Origin: Chrysoporthe austroafricana
Lineage: Eukaryota > Ascomycota > Sordariomycetes > Diaporthales > Cryphonectriaceae
DNA: 64,000 bases
Assembly: GCA_001051155.2 (NCBI GenBank)
Contig: JYIP02000003.1
Span: forward strand, 310,001 to 374,000
Direction: 5' to 3'
The position numbers and the translations under genes were made by a program. Under the pieces are notes generated by a model that saw only the letters and a program-made list of their open reading frames with translations, made no database searches and was not told where the DNA came from. Positions 1 to 11,229 of this stretch are shown piece after piece. Numbering within the stretch: the first letter of the stretch is position 1; each line of letters starts with the position of its first letter.

Positions 1-890
1 TCGGCGTCGACTGGTACTATGTTGTAATCTTCGCTTGGGAAGCGAAACAATGCTTCAGTGCTTGGGCTGCCGAGTGAGATTTTCACAGTCCCGCACGCTC
101 CAAGCTCCAAATTGTGTTCAGATCCCGAGATGGCAACAGGGCAGGAATAGACTGTGAAGTCGGCTGTGATCAGCTTGTCATGACGGGACTTGATTGCTGT
201 AAGTGTGACTAGAGTCTCGACACCTTGCGTATCTCCATCCTCGAACGTAATAGCCCTTGGAATAGAAAGGTCAAGGAGTTCGATAAGCTCAACCGACTTA
301 TCGGCTGTGAGGATTCTGCATGCTTCTATGGCCATGGAGACGTAACCTGCGGCTGGAAAAACGGTCTGACCTTGCAGCTGATGGCCTTCTAGCCACCTGA
401 TTTCAGACGCTTTGAGTACGTTTGACCAACGCATCTCGCAGGCGTTCGAATCTGGGCACGGAGCGCCGAGAAGCTCGTGAGGAGCCTGTTTTCGCTCACG
501 AGTCTTTCGAGATTTGCGAGACTCGCTCCAGTGAGCCCTTCCATGGTTGAAATGGTAGGATGACAGGCCAACTACGAGCTTGTGAGGACGTGATATACCC
601 GTCACCGTCTTCTCATAAGACCGCAGATCAACCCCTTTGGTCCCCGCAATGCTCCATACAAAGCCGAGCGCATCTGAGAAGGCCTCGACATCGTCGTTGC
701 CTCTATTTAATACATCGAAGTACGGGAAGGCCGTTGGTCGAATCTCGGTGATATTTTGTATGGCAGGGCCTTTAAGTGCTGGGTGCGGTCCAATTTCGAG
801 AGCGAGGTTGATCTGTTCATCGCTTGAAATGGCGTTTTTGACAGATTTAGGGGGACCAAATGGCTCGTTGAAGCTTTCAAGTCGGGCATG
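1..890 (-). pseudogene. Highly reducing PKS fragment: AT C-terminus and DH N-terminus
   Basis: One minus-strand frame is open from 890 to the left edge. Its start reads as the end of an acyltransferase domain (EIGPHPALKGPA). It continues through the usual AT-DH linker (WSESRKSRKTRERKQAPHEL, then LLGAPCPD) into the first hot-dog fold of a dehydratase, with the catalytic-His motif HQLQGQTVFP and AGYVSMAIEAC. This order is characteristic of iterative highly reducing polyketide synthases. A stop at 891-893 closes the frame upstream, and there is no KS or N-terminal AT before it; instead the start of a FAD monooxygenase follows at 960. The enzyme is therefore 5'-truncated by a deletion or rearrangement, and at most a C-terminal remnant continues to the left of the window. 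The protein part visible here shows no further damage. Confidence 0.85.
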
Positions 891-959
891 TCATCTGGAA
901 CAGACGACGTAAATTCATCGATGATACTGTTTGTTTGCTTTAGAACCACACTTTATAAA

Positions 960-1121
960 CTAAGGGCGGAACTCGTACTGGTGAAGAGCAATTGCCCATC
1001 CTTGGAAGCGAGAGTCCTTACTGGAATCGCGCTCAAAGATCTCGAATGAAATGCCCTGTTTTCGGAGGTTCTGAGCCAGGGGAAGGCCACCTAAGCCTGC
1101 TCCGGTAATTAGGACGTGCAT
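960..1121 (-). pseudogene. N-terminal stub of a FAD-dependent monooxygenase
   Basis: From the ATG at 1121 the frame gives about 53 residues, beginning MHVLITGAGLGGLPLAQNL. This is the Rossmann GxGxxG dinucleotide-binding fold of group A flavin monooxygenases, followed by an acidic strand end (FEIFERD) that would bind the ribose of FAD. Similarity stops at about QGWAIALH, where such proteins continue for another 350 residues; here the frame reaches a stop at 960. The next recognisable sequence on the strand is the AT domain of a PKS, so the two fragments meet within about 70 bp. Such monooxygenases are common tailoring enzymes in PKS clusters. It is surely non-functional. Confidence 0.75.
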
Positions 1122-1933
1122 AATGATGTCGAATACGGGAATTATATAGATAATCCAGCTAAAAGGCGAGGCTTGCAAGTCCCGAGATAATTCGACCATC
1201 CTTGGCCGCATTGCTGTCTCGAGAGCAAATATAGCTGGTGATAAATGATGCGGTGCAGATTTGCGACATTGAAAGGATGGAATCCTGAGTCAGACGGCGG
1301 CGGACTTATTGTCTCTGACTGTGAGACCATCTCTTGAGATCGCATATCGAATGTTGCCTCAGACGATCACTCTAGGCACTTTTTCAAAGGAATGGCACCG
1401 AGTATTCTATGGCGGTTGCAAACTTGCGTCAAAAGCCGCCGAACATCAGCGCCGGCGATGCACGTAACCGGGACGAGCCAGGCCGGGCCCGGCTAGCGGT
1501 ACCGAGGGTAAGCCAACGTCGCGGCGCCGCTCGTTGATTATAGCAGGCTCGTCAACGATGTGCAGCATTAGGCATGCATTAAATGGCCGAATCCAACGTT
1601 GTCTAGCGATAAATCTCAAGGACGGAACGGACAATGTCATCTATACCGGAATTCCGATCGTGTGATATTGCAGTTGGCCTCGTCGGACTCCATTTCTACC
1701 AGAACATGAGTAACTCCGGAGACAGCGTTTCCGTCAAAGCTCGGTAGTAATTTAAAAGAACGAGGATGTCGGCCAACACCTTGTCACTGAGTTCATGTGG
1801 GAAGATATAAATTGAATGATGCCATAAAAGTAGAAAAACCTGGCCATTTTCACCAAGTCGCTGAATCAACCCCCTGGCATCACTTTCTTCTTTCTGCAAA
1901 TTTTCGAACGTACCTTTCAACAACACTATTGCC
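1122..1933. other. Intergenic, no gene seen
   Basis: No coding signal could be recognised. A GC-rich patch near 1475-1505 contains a short palindromic run (GGCCGGGCCCGGC). The last part must hold the promoter of the 2OG oxygenase starting at 1934. Confidence 0.5.
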
Positions 1934-2979
1934 ATGCACAAAAACAATATCCAGCTACCAATCATTGACCTGAATGGATACATCAACCCAAAATCCCCTG
2001 AGGATAAGAAGCGAGTTATCCAGCAGGCGCGTGATGCGGCCCGTGATTTTGGGTTTTTCCAAGTCAAGGGCCACGGCATCCCCGTGAGCCTGCAGAGAGA
2101 TCTGATCCGTTGCATGGGCAACTTCTTTCATCAACCGACGGAGGAGAAGCTAAAGCTTTCCTTTCTCAGGAACCCTTGCCGCCGGGGGTATGAAGCCTCC
2201 GGGGATTCGCTACGGGAGGGAGATGCTCTGCTAGATGCGAAGGAGGTAAGATGTTGCCAGTTCCCTTACATAATGTATCAAAGTTGATTTTAAAAGCCTT
2301 CCGTGACCATGCTAACAATGATAGAAAGTGCTTCTTCGTGGCTGAAGAAGATCCCAAGGTAGAACTCTCCGGCTTTTTCGGCCCCAATGTCTGGCCTGAC
2401 CTCCCCAACGAGGACTTCCGCGGTCCAGTCACGGAGTATTACGCCCAGACTAAGCAGCTGGGTAAGACCCTCTGGTCGATCCTGATCGAAGGTCTGGGCC
2501 GTCCAGCCTCTACAGTGGAAACCTTCGCCAAGCGACCCGTCGTCCCGATGAAGATGATCCGCTACCCCCACGTCAACACCACACTCCCAGGGCAATTCAG
2601 CATTGGGCATCATACGGACTTCGGTGGCATCACTGTCTTGCTCGTACAGCCTGACAATCCTGGCTTGGAGGTGTGGCTTGATGACCAAAAGGAGTGGATG
2701 GATGTCCCGCCAATGGAGGACGTGTACGTCATTAATTGCGGGAACATGGTCCACCGCTGGTCCGGGGGGCAGTACAAGAGTGCGCTACACAGGGTCTTGA
2801 ATAAGACAGACGGGGAGAGGCTCTCGTGTGCTACATTCTGGCACGGCGATGTGGATGCTACAAACCCGCTGATCCCAGATGCCTCTGACACGGAGACGGT
2901 CGGCCAGCTTATCATCAAGCGGTTCCGCAACCAGTACTCTGCAACCAAGGAGGTCATTGCCCAGGTTGGCTTAGATTGA
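1934..2979 (+). CDS. 2-oxoglutarate/Fe(II) oxygenase, isopenicillin-N-synthase-like
   Basis: Two exons, 1934-2245 and 2329-2979, give a 320-residue protein. The intron 2246-2328 starts GTAAG, has a CTAAC branch site and must end in AAG to keep frame. The N-terminal DIOX_N part (LPIIDLNGY, GFFQVKGHGI) is followed by the double-stranded beta-helix core. Iron ligands are visible as HTD (His199, Asp201) and His258 in SALHRV; the 2-oxoglutarate-binding Arg-x-Ser is RLS (268-270). The length and all catalytic residues are as expected, so the enzyme should be active. The substrate cannot be told from sequence. Its position near a PKS remnant and an MFS exporter suggests oxidation of a secondary metabolite, but that is inference. 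Confidence 0.88.
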
Positions 2980-4464
2980 TATCAGGGCAGATAACTTGAG
3001 CACATTCTTGGTCTATCTAATTAGAAGACTATAATGAGGTATGCTGGTGTCTTTGATGTCTTAAGAGTCAAGACGGTAATCACGCATGAGTACCTCTAGG
3101 ACCCATTCTGTTATTTCTAGGACTAAATAATGCATTCGTTTCAAATCCATAAAGTAGGCTGTATTTATCAGCAAGCAATGGTCTCTTCCAATATTATTGG
3201 AGGCTAGAGAAATGTTTTATTCGGGGCTGGCGACTTGATACTCCAGTTTTCCAGTGTAAAGTCTTCATTCTTCAGGATTTGTTTTATCGCTATTCTTCGA
3301 GAGGAACTGCCCATTGCATAGATGCCAAATTATGTTCTTTCGAGAAGCGTTGCAACCTTGACCTGGATCTTGGAGCCTCTTTTAAATGCTACTATTCTTG
3401 TTATACATAGTATTGACACTCTCTGATTTGAAGGATAATGGCTTACATGATCGTGATTATTGATTTACAGGCCTCAGGTATATGGTGAGAAAGTAAACAA
3501 GCTGTCGTCAAACATAAACTTCAAGGTTGCGCCCTACGGGTACCATCAGGAAAAACTGAAACTGTTAGCAAGATGGTCTTCATTGCCAAAACGGACCATT
3601 CAGCTCAAATTCAGATTCATGCTTTAATGATCCGACATCATAACACTGCCCATGCAGCTGCCACAAGGGCAGGCATTCAAGCATGATCAGAACGATCGTA
3701 TCCTCCGGCTAAGAAACATGGAGATCGCAGAAGGAGCCCCACAATTAGTGCGATCTCCAAATGAAGAATTATGTCTACAGGGGCATGATCATAGAGTAAA
3801 GAGGGCAGCAAGGAGTAATTAAGGAATTTATTTAGAGGGAAGAGCACATTGTATACGTGTCTAGCTTGTGAAATGAAAGCACAGATGCCCCCCCCCACCA
3901 AGTCCTGCCACATATCAATAGCGACAATTTGCAGAAAACAGCTTAGGGTCTTCACGTCACACTTTCCTAAACGGATAATCGTAACAGTACGCTTTCCTTT
4001 TAGGCTATCGTCTTCAACCACTACATGGAATTTGATTGAAGAAGGAGAGCTCTATAGGTACTTCCACACATGGGAGTCGACCAATCTTGCAGAGAACAGA
4101 CCTTATAATACTCCGCTTCCAACGGCGCTTCGGCAACAAGCCGCCTCCGGCCCGTCCTCCGCTCCATTGAATGAACCAGTCTTGGAAAGTGATTTGCTAC
4201 AGGGTCAGTATCGTACGACCAACGCAAGTGGTTACAGGGGATTGAAGCTACCCACGTCATAAGTGCCCGAGATTAGCATCCGGGAAAGGACGAGAGGAAC
4301 CAACCCGATCGGGTCAACCAACATCCGACTGCAGTTTATCTTTCTTGACCTTGAGCTTGAGCATACCTACCCGTGTACACTTTTGACACCTAAGCTTCAC
4401 AGCATGGATCGTTCTACCATTAAACACAATTTCCTTTGGACACCTGCCAATTATCAACTCTGCG
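2980..4464. other. Intergenic, no convincing gene
   Basis: Several short open frames on both strands around 3677-4262 lack a family match, a splice pattern or a plausible composition. The region just before 4465 is the likely promoter of the MFS exporter. Confidence 0.5.
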
Positions 4465-6257
4465 ATGGCTTCGGAAAGTTTGCAACGTTCAGCACAACTT
4501 CCCTCCATCGAGAATGAGGTTCCAACTGGCGACCATGCCTCGCAAATTGAGAAGACAGACACTTCAGAAACGCAACCCACACCGATATCAAACCACTTCG
4601 TCGATGACGATTATCCAACTGGCATCAAGCTCTTCTTCATCGTGGTCTCTTTATGTTTCGCAGTCTTTTTGATGGCCCTCGACCAGTCTATCATCGCGAC
4701 CGCCATCCCCAAGATCACAGATACATTCGACAGCTTAGATGACATTGGCTGGTATGGCAGTGCCTACCTGCTAACCACCGCTTCGCTGCAACTTCTGTTC
4801 GGCAAGTTATACACCTTCCTTAACATCAAATGGATCTTTTTGGTCGCCATCGGCTTCTTCGAATTGGGCAGTTTGATCTGCGGCGTCGCTCAAAGTTCCA
4901 TGGTGTTGATCATCGGTCGTGCCTTCGCTGGGATTGGGGCTGCGGGTATATTCTCGGGCGGCCTGCTCATACTCGCGAAGAGCCTACCCTTAGCCAAGCG
5001 ACCCATTTATACGTGAGCTATCGGCATTTCTGTCCTCTCTTGTCGCAATCCGCTCAAGTTTGAATGTGCAGCGGTGCCATCACCAGTATGTACGGTGTAG
5101 CATCCATTGCTGGGCCCCTTCTCGGCGGCGTCTTCACCGACAAGGCTACCTGGCGCTGGTGGTAAGTCCCATTGACCCTCATTTCCATGAGTACTCACCT
5201 GATAGCATCGAAAAGTTTCTTCATCAATCTGCCCATCGGGGCCATCACTGTCATTGGCATCACGATTTTCTTCCCATCCCCTCACGAGCCAATCAAGACT
5301 TTCTCTAAGGACGAGTCCCTGATAGCGCGTATCAACCGTTTCGATCCCATTGGTACCATTGTCTTTATACCATCCATCATTTGCCTACTGCTCGCCCTAC
5401 AGTGGGGCGGTTCGACATATGCCTGGAACTCAGGCCGCGTCGTTGCACTGTTTGTGCTCACCGGCGTGCTGCTCCTTGCTTTCTTGGGAGTACAGGGATG
5501 GAAAAAAGAGAACGCGACAGTACCTCCGCGTATCATGAAGGAGCGCACAGTATGGTCATCTGCGCTATACTCGTTCTGTATCGGCGCAGCCCAATTTATC
5601 ATGATCTACTACGTGCCTATTTGGTTCCAGGCCATACTAGGTGTCACCGCTCTCGAGTCAGGAATCCGAGTACTCCCCCTACTTTTGGCTAGCGTAGTAG
5701 CTGCCTTCCTTTCGGGTGCCGCGGTGACGGCGTTCGGTTACATCACACCCTTCATGATCCTCGGGACTATATGTATGTCGGCCGGTGGTGGCCTGATACA
5801 CACCTGGACACCCGACACTGGGAGCCCCGTCTGGATCGGGTATCAGATTCTGTTTGGGGCTGGTTTCGGTATGGCCTTGCAGCTGCCAATGCTGGCGGTA
5901 CAGACTGTGTTGGAACATGAGGATATGGGGGTCGGCATGGCGCTCATGACCTTCCTACAATCTCTGGGCGGTGCGGTCTTCGTCTCGGTTGGCCAGAATG
6001 TGTTTGACAATGAGCTGGTGACGGCCTTGGCGAGGTATGCTCCCTCAGTTGATCCTAAGAGCGTATTGGTGGGTGCCACGACTTTTAGGGGTTACGTACC
6101 GGCAGATCAATTAGCCAATGTTGTACTAAGCTACAATAATGCGCTGGCCAGGACGTTCCTCGTCAGCGCTGCTATGGGGGCTGCTTCCATCTTGGGAGCC
6201 GCAATGGTGGGGTGGAGGAACGTCAAGGGAAAGCAGATGGAAATGGCCATGGCTTGA
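4465..6257 (+). CDS. MFS multidrug/toxin exporter, 14-TM type
   Basis: Three exons, 4465-5012, 5072-5161 and 5216-6257, give 559 residues. A polar cytoplasmic N-terminus of about 50 residues precedes the first membrane segment. The motif [12 protein letters not shown] after TM1 is the hallmark of the fungal DHA/14-TM drug:H+ antiporters. [16 protein letters not shown] and the splice-spanning [14 protein letters not shown] are also diagnostic. The second intron must end in AAG to restore that motif. About 14 hydrophobic stretches are visible, and no damage is seen. It probably exports a metabolite across the plasma membrane. It is transcribed in the same direction as the 2OG oxygenase 1.5 kb upstream, with which it could share a cluster. 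Confidence 0.9.
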
Positions 6258-7228
6258 TGAAAATTAAAGATCGGAACCAACCCTGGGAGGCGACGACACA
6301 CGATATAAGGGTCCTCCGGGTTACTGTATGTTTCCTAAGTTGAGAGTCTTTTTATATTGCTGTCTGAACACTTTCACACAATCCCAACTGTGAGCTTAGC
6401 CGTGGAAGATGTCGAGGACTTCTTACACACCCCAGGGCTTAACAATAAACACATTCCAGTACATAGCTTCCGCCTATTTTCACCGCTTTTCCCGTTTTTA
6501 GTTGCAGCTCTTTGAGCTGCTTCCTGTCAATATAGCCAATACCTGCTTAAAATCTGCTTGCTCTTTTGCCTACTCAGCGTTCACTTGCTAGTGAAACCGA
6601 CCCCAGGCCGTGACACAATCGACCATACAAGTACATACACATCTAAAACCAAAGGTTTGGAGTGTAATTAGGACACCCGGCTGCAACGTAGCTTTGGGGG
6701 GGGGGAATTAAAAAAAAAAAAGGAAAAGAAAAAGAAAAAAAAACGAGCCTTTCGTTTCTACATACTATAACCATTCTTAAAAGCTAGAGGTGTTTAGTTA
6801 TTGAGTAATGCTTGCCATGAAGGTTAGGGTTCGGCTACCTATTTGTGGCTGCCTTTCTAAAGAAAAAGAAAAGGAAAACAGGAAATAAATACAACAAGAA
6901 AAAAGAGCTGTATTACTCCAATGAATTGCAAATATTCAGCGGCAACGGTTCTTTAATCAATTTGCCTCTATGTCCAGGGACACTGTTCGAGGATGCATGG
7001 GCTTGGAGGCATACTGATCTTAGGAACTATATTAGTACGTGTCATTAGAACTGACTTTCCATCTGTCCATCCATTATCATATTGTAAATGCTACTTCTTG
7101 CACTCCACATAATGTTTCCCGTCGTCCCCTTCTCGCGAATGTCACTTGACCCTATGTTATGGATATCGCTGTCGCCAGAGACGAAGCCTTTTGCCTTGTG
7201 ATGAAAGAATACAGGTGGTGTTACGCTG
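6258..7228. other. Intergenic with purine-rich low-complexity tract
   Basis: No gene recognised. A G-run followed by an A-rich tract lies at about 6696-6743, and another A/G-rich stretch at 6855-6905. Confidence 0.5.
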
Positions 7229-7989
7229 ATGCACTTGGTGTTCAGCCCGCGATCGTTGCCAGGGTTCTCCTCGCCCACGGAAGACACCGAGCGACGTGAA
7301 GGCCCAGTCGTGAACAGTAAGTGGCGGCGGCAGAAGTTGGAGAGTCATCCAGTCAGAAAGTTGACCATTTTGAGCCAGGCACTAGCCTGCCAGAAGTTCG
7401 AGATTCATTCAGCTGGACCATTCAGTTATACGACTTCGATCTGAACGTTTCCAACGTCTTCTTCTTTTGGATATTCAATGGCTCCGCCAGAAATCAAGGC
7501 AATACCGCATTCACAGACGTCTCTTCGGCCTACTTCAATATCAGTAAAGAAGACCCGCCTGCTTCTTCCACCACGACGTTATCCACGACGACCTCAGCTG
7601 CCGCGACAACCTCTGCTGCTGCTGCCGCGACAAGCACGAGCCAAGCAGCCACTCAGACAACGAACACCTCAGACGTATCACCAGCGACCACAGCCAGTGA
7701 TTCCGAGTCATCATCTTCTGCATCAGCTAGTATATCCACTGGCACCGGCACCGGAATCGGTGTCGGAATAGGTGTCGCTGGTCTTTGCGCTGTCACTTGC
7801 GCTATTATTGTCGTCTGGGCTAGACGGAGGAAACAAGATCCTAGTGAGAATCCGCAGGCATTTGCCGAGCTGCAAGACCAGCCTCGCCACGATTTTGTGG
7901 ATGCAAAAGCTGTGTTACCAAAGGGTGCGACTTGGCACAGGATAGCTGCACGAGCCTGGCTTCGGTTGTGCTGGTGCGCTGGCTCTTGA
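7229..7989 (+). CDS. Ser/Thr-rich single-pass membrane protein
   Basis: The 3' exon (about 7394-7989) is clearly coding. It has an extracellular beta-rich part (SWTIQLYDFDL, NVFFFWIFNGS), then a long Ser/Thr/Ala stalk, a Gly-rich transmembrane helix (TGIGVGIGVAGLCAVTCAII) and a basic stop-transfer ARRRKQ with a short cytoplasmic tail. This layout is common in fungal surface proteins resembling WSC/Mid2 sensors, and the WT-x-YDFDL module recurs in fungal hypothetical proteins of this type. A possible first exon 7229-7316 joins in frame over a 77-bp intron, but it lacks a signal peptide, so the true 5' end may lie elsewhere or be lost. Function unknown; cell-surface or wall sensing is an inference. 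Confidence 0.5.
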
Positions 7990-9175
7990 TGGGGCTGTAG
8001 CGACGAGGGCCGGGATGTTGTACTAAGAGATCCTGGGTTTTAGATGAACAAGAAGAGGGCAAAGTTGACAAATTTGTAGCAAGTAATGCACAGCGAAGGA
8101 GATGACGTCATTTACAAAATGAATGGGAAACCTATCATCACCTTCAACCTCGCCTCAGCACTTCTGTCCAACTTACGCTGTCCTTCGCCTGTACAATATT
8201 AGCGACCAGCTCTCTGCACTTCACAAATGTAGAAACTTGGCAGTGCTCTTTAATCACAGCTCTTGAAATTGGCTACATGACAAAACAGAAAGTTCGTAGT
8301 CTATCAAGAGCTTGAAGTCTGAAGACCTGACGCTGACTGACCGCCAATAAAGTTCGTCGTTAAATTTATAGAGATCTCAGCATTTCCTGACTCCACCAGA
8401 ACCTTAAATACAGCTTCTCCTGCTGTCCCTAATCAGCACCTCCTAAATGCTTGAGAGTATTGTTTACTCCATTTGCTAGTTGATTTGGAAAGTTTCCGGA
8501 AATGTCCGAGTGGCCAACCAAATCCAAAGCTTCATTATTGATATCTAAAGTATGAGCCAGTCAGCCCTGGAGTCGGTATTATCCATATGTCCGCCAGCTC
8601 GTATCTTCGCCTGTGCGATAGCTGGATCGGATACGTGGACAGCTAGCACAATCCCAGAAGAGGGCCGAACATGCTCATGATAGATCTTTTGCGAAAACCT
8701 TTTATTGATTCCTCTCGACATGATTAACTTAAACTTCAGACAAGCGTGGCTTTACCGCTTGGCGCTTCACTTGGCACGGCTGGGTCGCTAACGCTTGCAA
8801 GTGGTCCAGCCGTCGCTCGCGTATTCGTACAATGTTCCGAGCACACTAAAAAGGCTAAGCCTCTTTATAATAGGGCTCGTTTATTGGCTGGCTAGAACGA
8901 AGAATGCTTTTAGCAGACGACGTGAAATTGAATAAGAAGCTACACTCTCCCACAGAATTCATCGGAGGGAAAAGAAACAAAAAAAACACCTCAAAATCAT
9001 CATCAAGATCCCGACTTCATATTGCTCTTTCACTTATTTCCTTCTCGCAGGGTTTGATTGCTACCAGTGACCGGAAGCACCTGCCCTATCTCAGGCAATT
9101 TTGCAAGAACTTTCTCGGCACCAAACAATTCCGAGTGTAACCGACAACAACAAAAAACAGAAGACGAAAGAAAAG
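7990..9175. other. Intergenic, no gene seen
   Basis: No recognisable coding signal on either strand. The last part carries CT/AC-rich stretches typical of a fungal promoter and leader before the gene at 9176. Confidence 0.5.
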
Positions 9176-9854
9176 ATGATGGGAATGTTCGACTATCGTT
9201 ATAAGCTCCCCATTCACATGGCGGAGATCTTCCTCATCGTGGCGGTCATAGCTATCAGCGGGGCTCGACTCACCCTTCCAGGCCTCACCAGGACGAGGGC
9301 CAACACTATCGCTCTCTCATTTGTGAGTATCCCTCTCGACAGAAAACTCTTGTGTAACATTCTTTTTCATCCAAGCTGACGTGGGAGGATGGAATCAGTC
9401 TGCCAAATCTGTTGGGTTCATAGGCTATCAAATCCTGACCGAGCATGTTGCGCGGTTTCGAAAATGGAAGAGCCTCAAGGCGTATGCCATCATCAACGGC
9501 TTGGAGGTAGTCTTCTGGGCAGCAGTAGTCTTTCTGGTCATTCAGGCCAACTTAGCTCGCTGTATCGGCACCGGCTGCACCCTCAGCTGGGTCGTGGTAG
9601 GGCTCTCTATCGTAATGAGGTAGGTCGAGGTCTCGGACGTTCGTGGGGTGTTTATTTCCTGTGAAAGCTGAACCTTACTCTCCAACAGCATCCTATCATT
9701 TTATTCTTTCCTGATCTGCTACATTGCTTTCCGAAAATCGCGCGAACATCAAAGATTTGCCAATGACAACCAGGGGCTTGACATGTCTCAACGACACACC
9801 GTCGCTCCAGAGGGGTGGTCTGAATCCAGTACGTCTGAGTCCATGAGGAAGTAA
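9176..9854 (+). CDS. Small four-TM (MARVEL-like) membrane protein
   Basis: Three exons, 9176-9322, 9399-9619 and 9689-9854, encode about 177 residues. Introns are 76 and 69 bp with GTGAGT and GTAGGT donors and CAG acceptors. Four hydrophobic segments are visible: near the N-terminus (IFLIVAVIAISGARL), around VGFIGYQIL, at LEVVFWAAVVFLVIQANLA, and in the last exon (SILSFYSFLICYIAF). The conserved-looking C-x4-C pair (CIGTGC) sits in the last extracellular loop. The tail is polar and cytoplasmic. The pattern matches a widespread fungal family of small MARVEL-like integral membrane proteins of unknown function. Two consecutive ATG codons lie at the start; the first is used here. Confidence 0.78.
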
Positions 9855-11229
9855 AGAGCAAAACCAGATATGACGGCATTTTATAAGACTTTCAGTGAGG
9901 ACGAATTTTGAGGTTTTGGGACTGGTACACATTGGAAAGAGCGAATAGATTGGCGTTAAGTGCTGCTAGAGTCAGTAGAGGCTTAGGAGAAAGGGTTGTT
10001 TCGTTAGATATTTCAAGTATCTAGAACTCGACAATGGTTGATGCGCAATGGCAGTCTCGGAATATTGAAGAGCTAAGATATTTGTTGTTGTGTACTTATG
10101 TACTGTATATTGTGGAAAAGCTGCCATATGAACGTGGATCCACCTACAAGGCTGAGATAGGGATTTTCATGCTAATTTTACCTTTTATACGCTCCAAAGG
10201 CTTTCAGTTTCGCCTCATGTATTCGTAAAGCACCAATTCCAGGAGAGGCTGGACAATGTGGATGATGACCTACAAGACCTCGATGATCGGGTGGAGGGGC
10301 GACTTTGGTTAATAGAGCTAAACGAGATCAGGACAAGCACCTGGTCGGAGTTAGACGAGCTCAGGAATTAAATTGAGATGTCCGTGAGGGACGGAACCGG
10401 CAACGGGTATAATCTTGAGAGAACTGAGCCACACTGAGGTCAGTATCAGTATCATTAGTGGCAGGTTATTAAACATTGCATAGACGAACCTTGATGTTCC
10501 CACATGGAGGAGAATCACTCCATTATCCACCTCGATGGTACGCAGCCCGGTTCCCACGTATCCTTGGGCCATGCGGAAGAAACACCGATTCATGCCGGTG
10601 AATTCCCACTGCAGCGAGAGCTCGTGACTTCAGTCAAAACGGGCTTCGGCAGCTCGAATGGGCCGTGCCCATGACACTATTGTATCATACTGGATCTATA
10701 ACCCGGAAAATCTGATGGCAGACCGCGACTTTGTCGAGCTGGACAAGGATGCGTCCACGATTAGCAACAAGAGTCTCAGTCATCTCGTGTTGGGCCTTCA
10801 GACCGTCGTTTTCACTTCCAATACCATCCCGCAGCCTACATTCTTAAAGTCGGACGCTTAAATGGAGAGTCCGAAATGTGGTCAACATGCGCTGAGAGTA
10901 TAAGGCAAGGGAGCATCGATGGTGTGTTTTTCATATATTGCTCTGGGGCTTGAAGAGTCTGTCAGGGGCTAGAATGCAGCTTTGGCCATGATCAGAAAAC
11001 TATGAAACCAGAACCATAGGCCTTATTTTAGATTGAGAAAAATCGATTGTTCTTCTTTTCATTGCAAACCCTAATTGTCCCTTGCACGTGTCTTGATGCT
11101 ATTATATAAGACCAACAGGCAATACACAGTAGCATCTGTTATGAATGGGGTCATTTCATTCAGGTTTCATTTCCCTCAAACCTAGCACAAATATCCGGCT
11201 TCACGGAAGATGTAGCACTGCAAAGAATC
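9855..11229. other. Intergenic with possible gene relics
   Basis: A charged frame at 10228-10372 (plus strand, many Asp/Glu/Leu) and one at 10658-10861 could be remnants of coding sequence, but neither has a recognisable family. A possible HET relic is listed separately. Confidence 0.4.
10465..10623 (-). pseudogene. Possible relic of a HET-domain protein C-terminus
   Basis: The minus-strand frame contains NRCFFRMAQGYVGTGL followed by VDNGVILLHVGTSRFV. This resembles the short beta-strand module near the C-terminus of fungal heterokaryon-incompatibility (HET) proteins, in which an F-x-T-x-x-GY-x-G-x-G motif precedes a hydrophobic strand and a loop. Nothing of the N-terminal HET domain is visible, and a stop lies just upstream. 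The stretch is short, so chance resemblance cannot be excluded. Confidence 0.3.

Noticed and set aside
3677..4262. Overlapping frames of 114 and 137 codons
   Set aside because: No recognisable domain, no conserved motif, unlikely composition.
8904..9140. 78-codon frame upstream of the four-TM protein
   Set aside because: Lys/Ser-rich with no family; probably the leader region of the gene at 9176.
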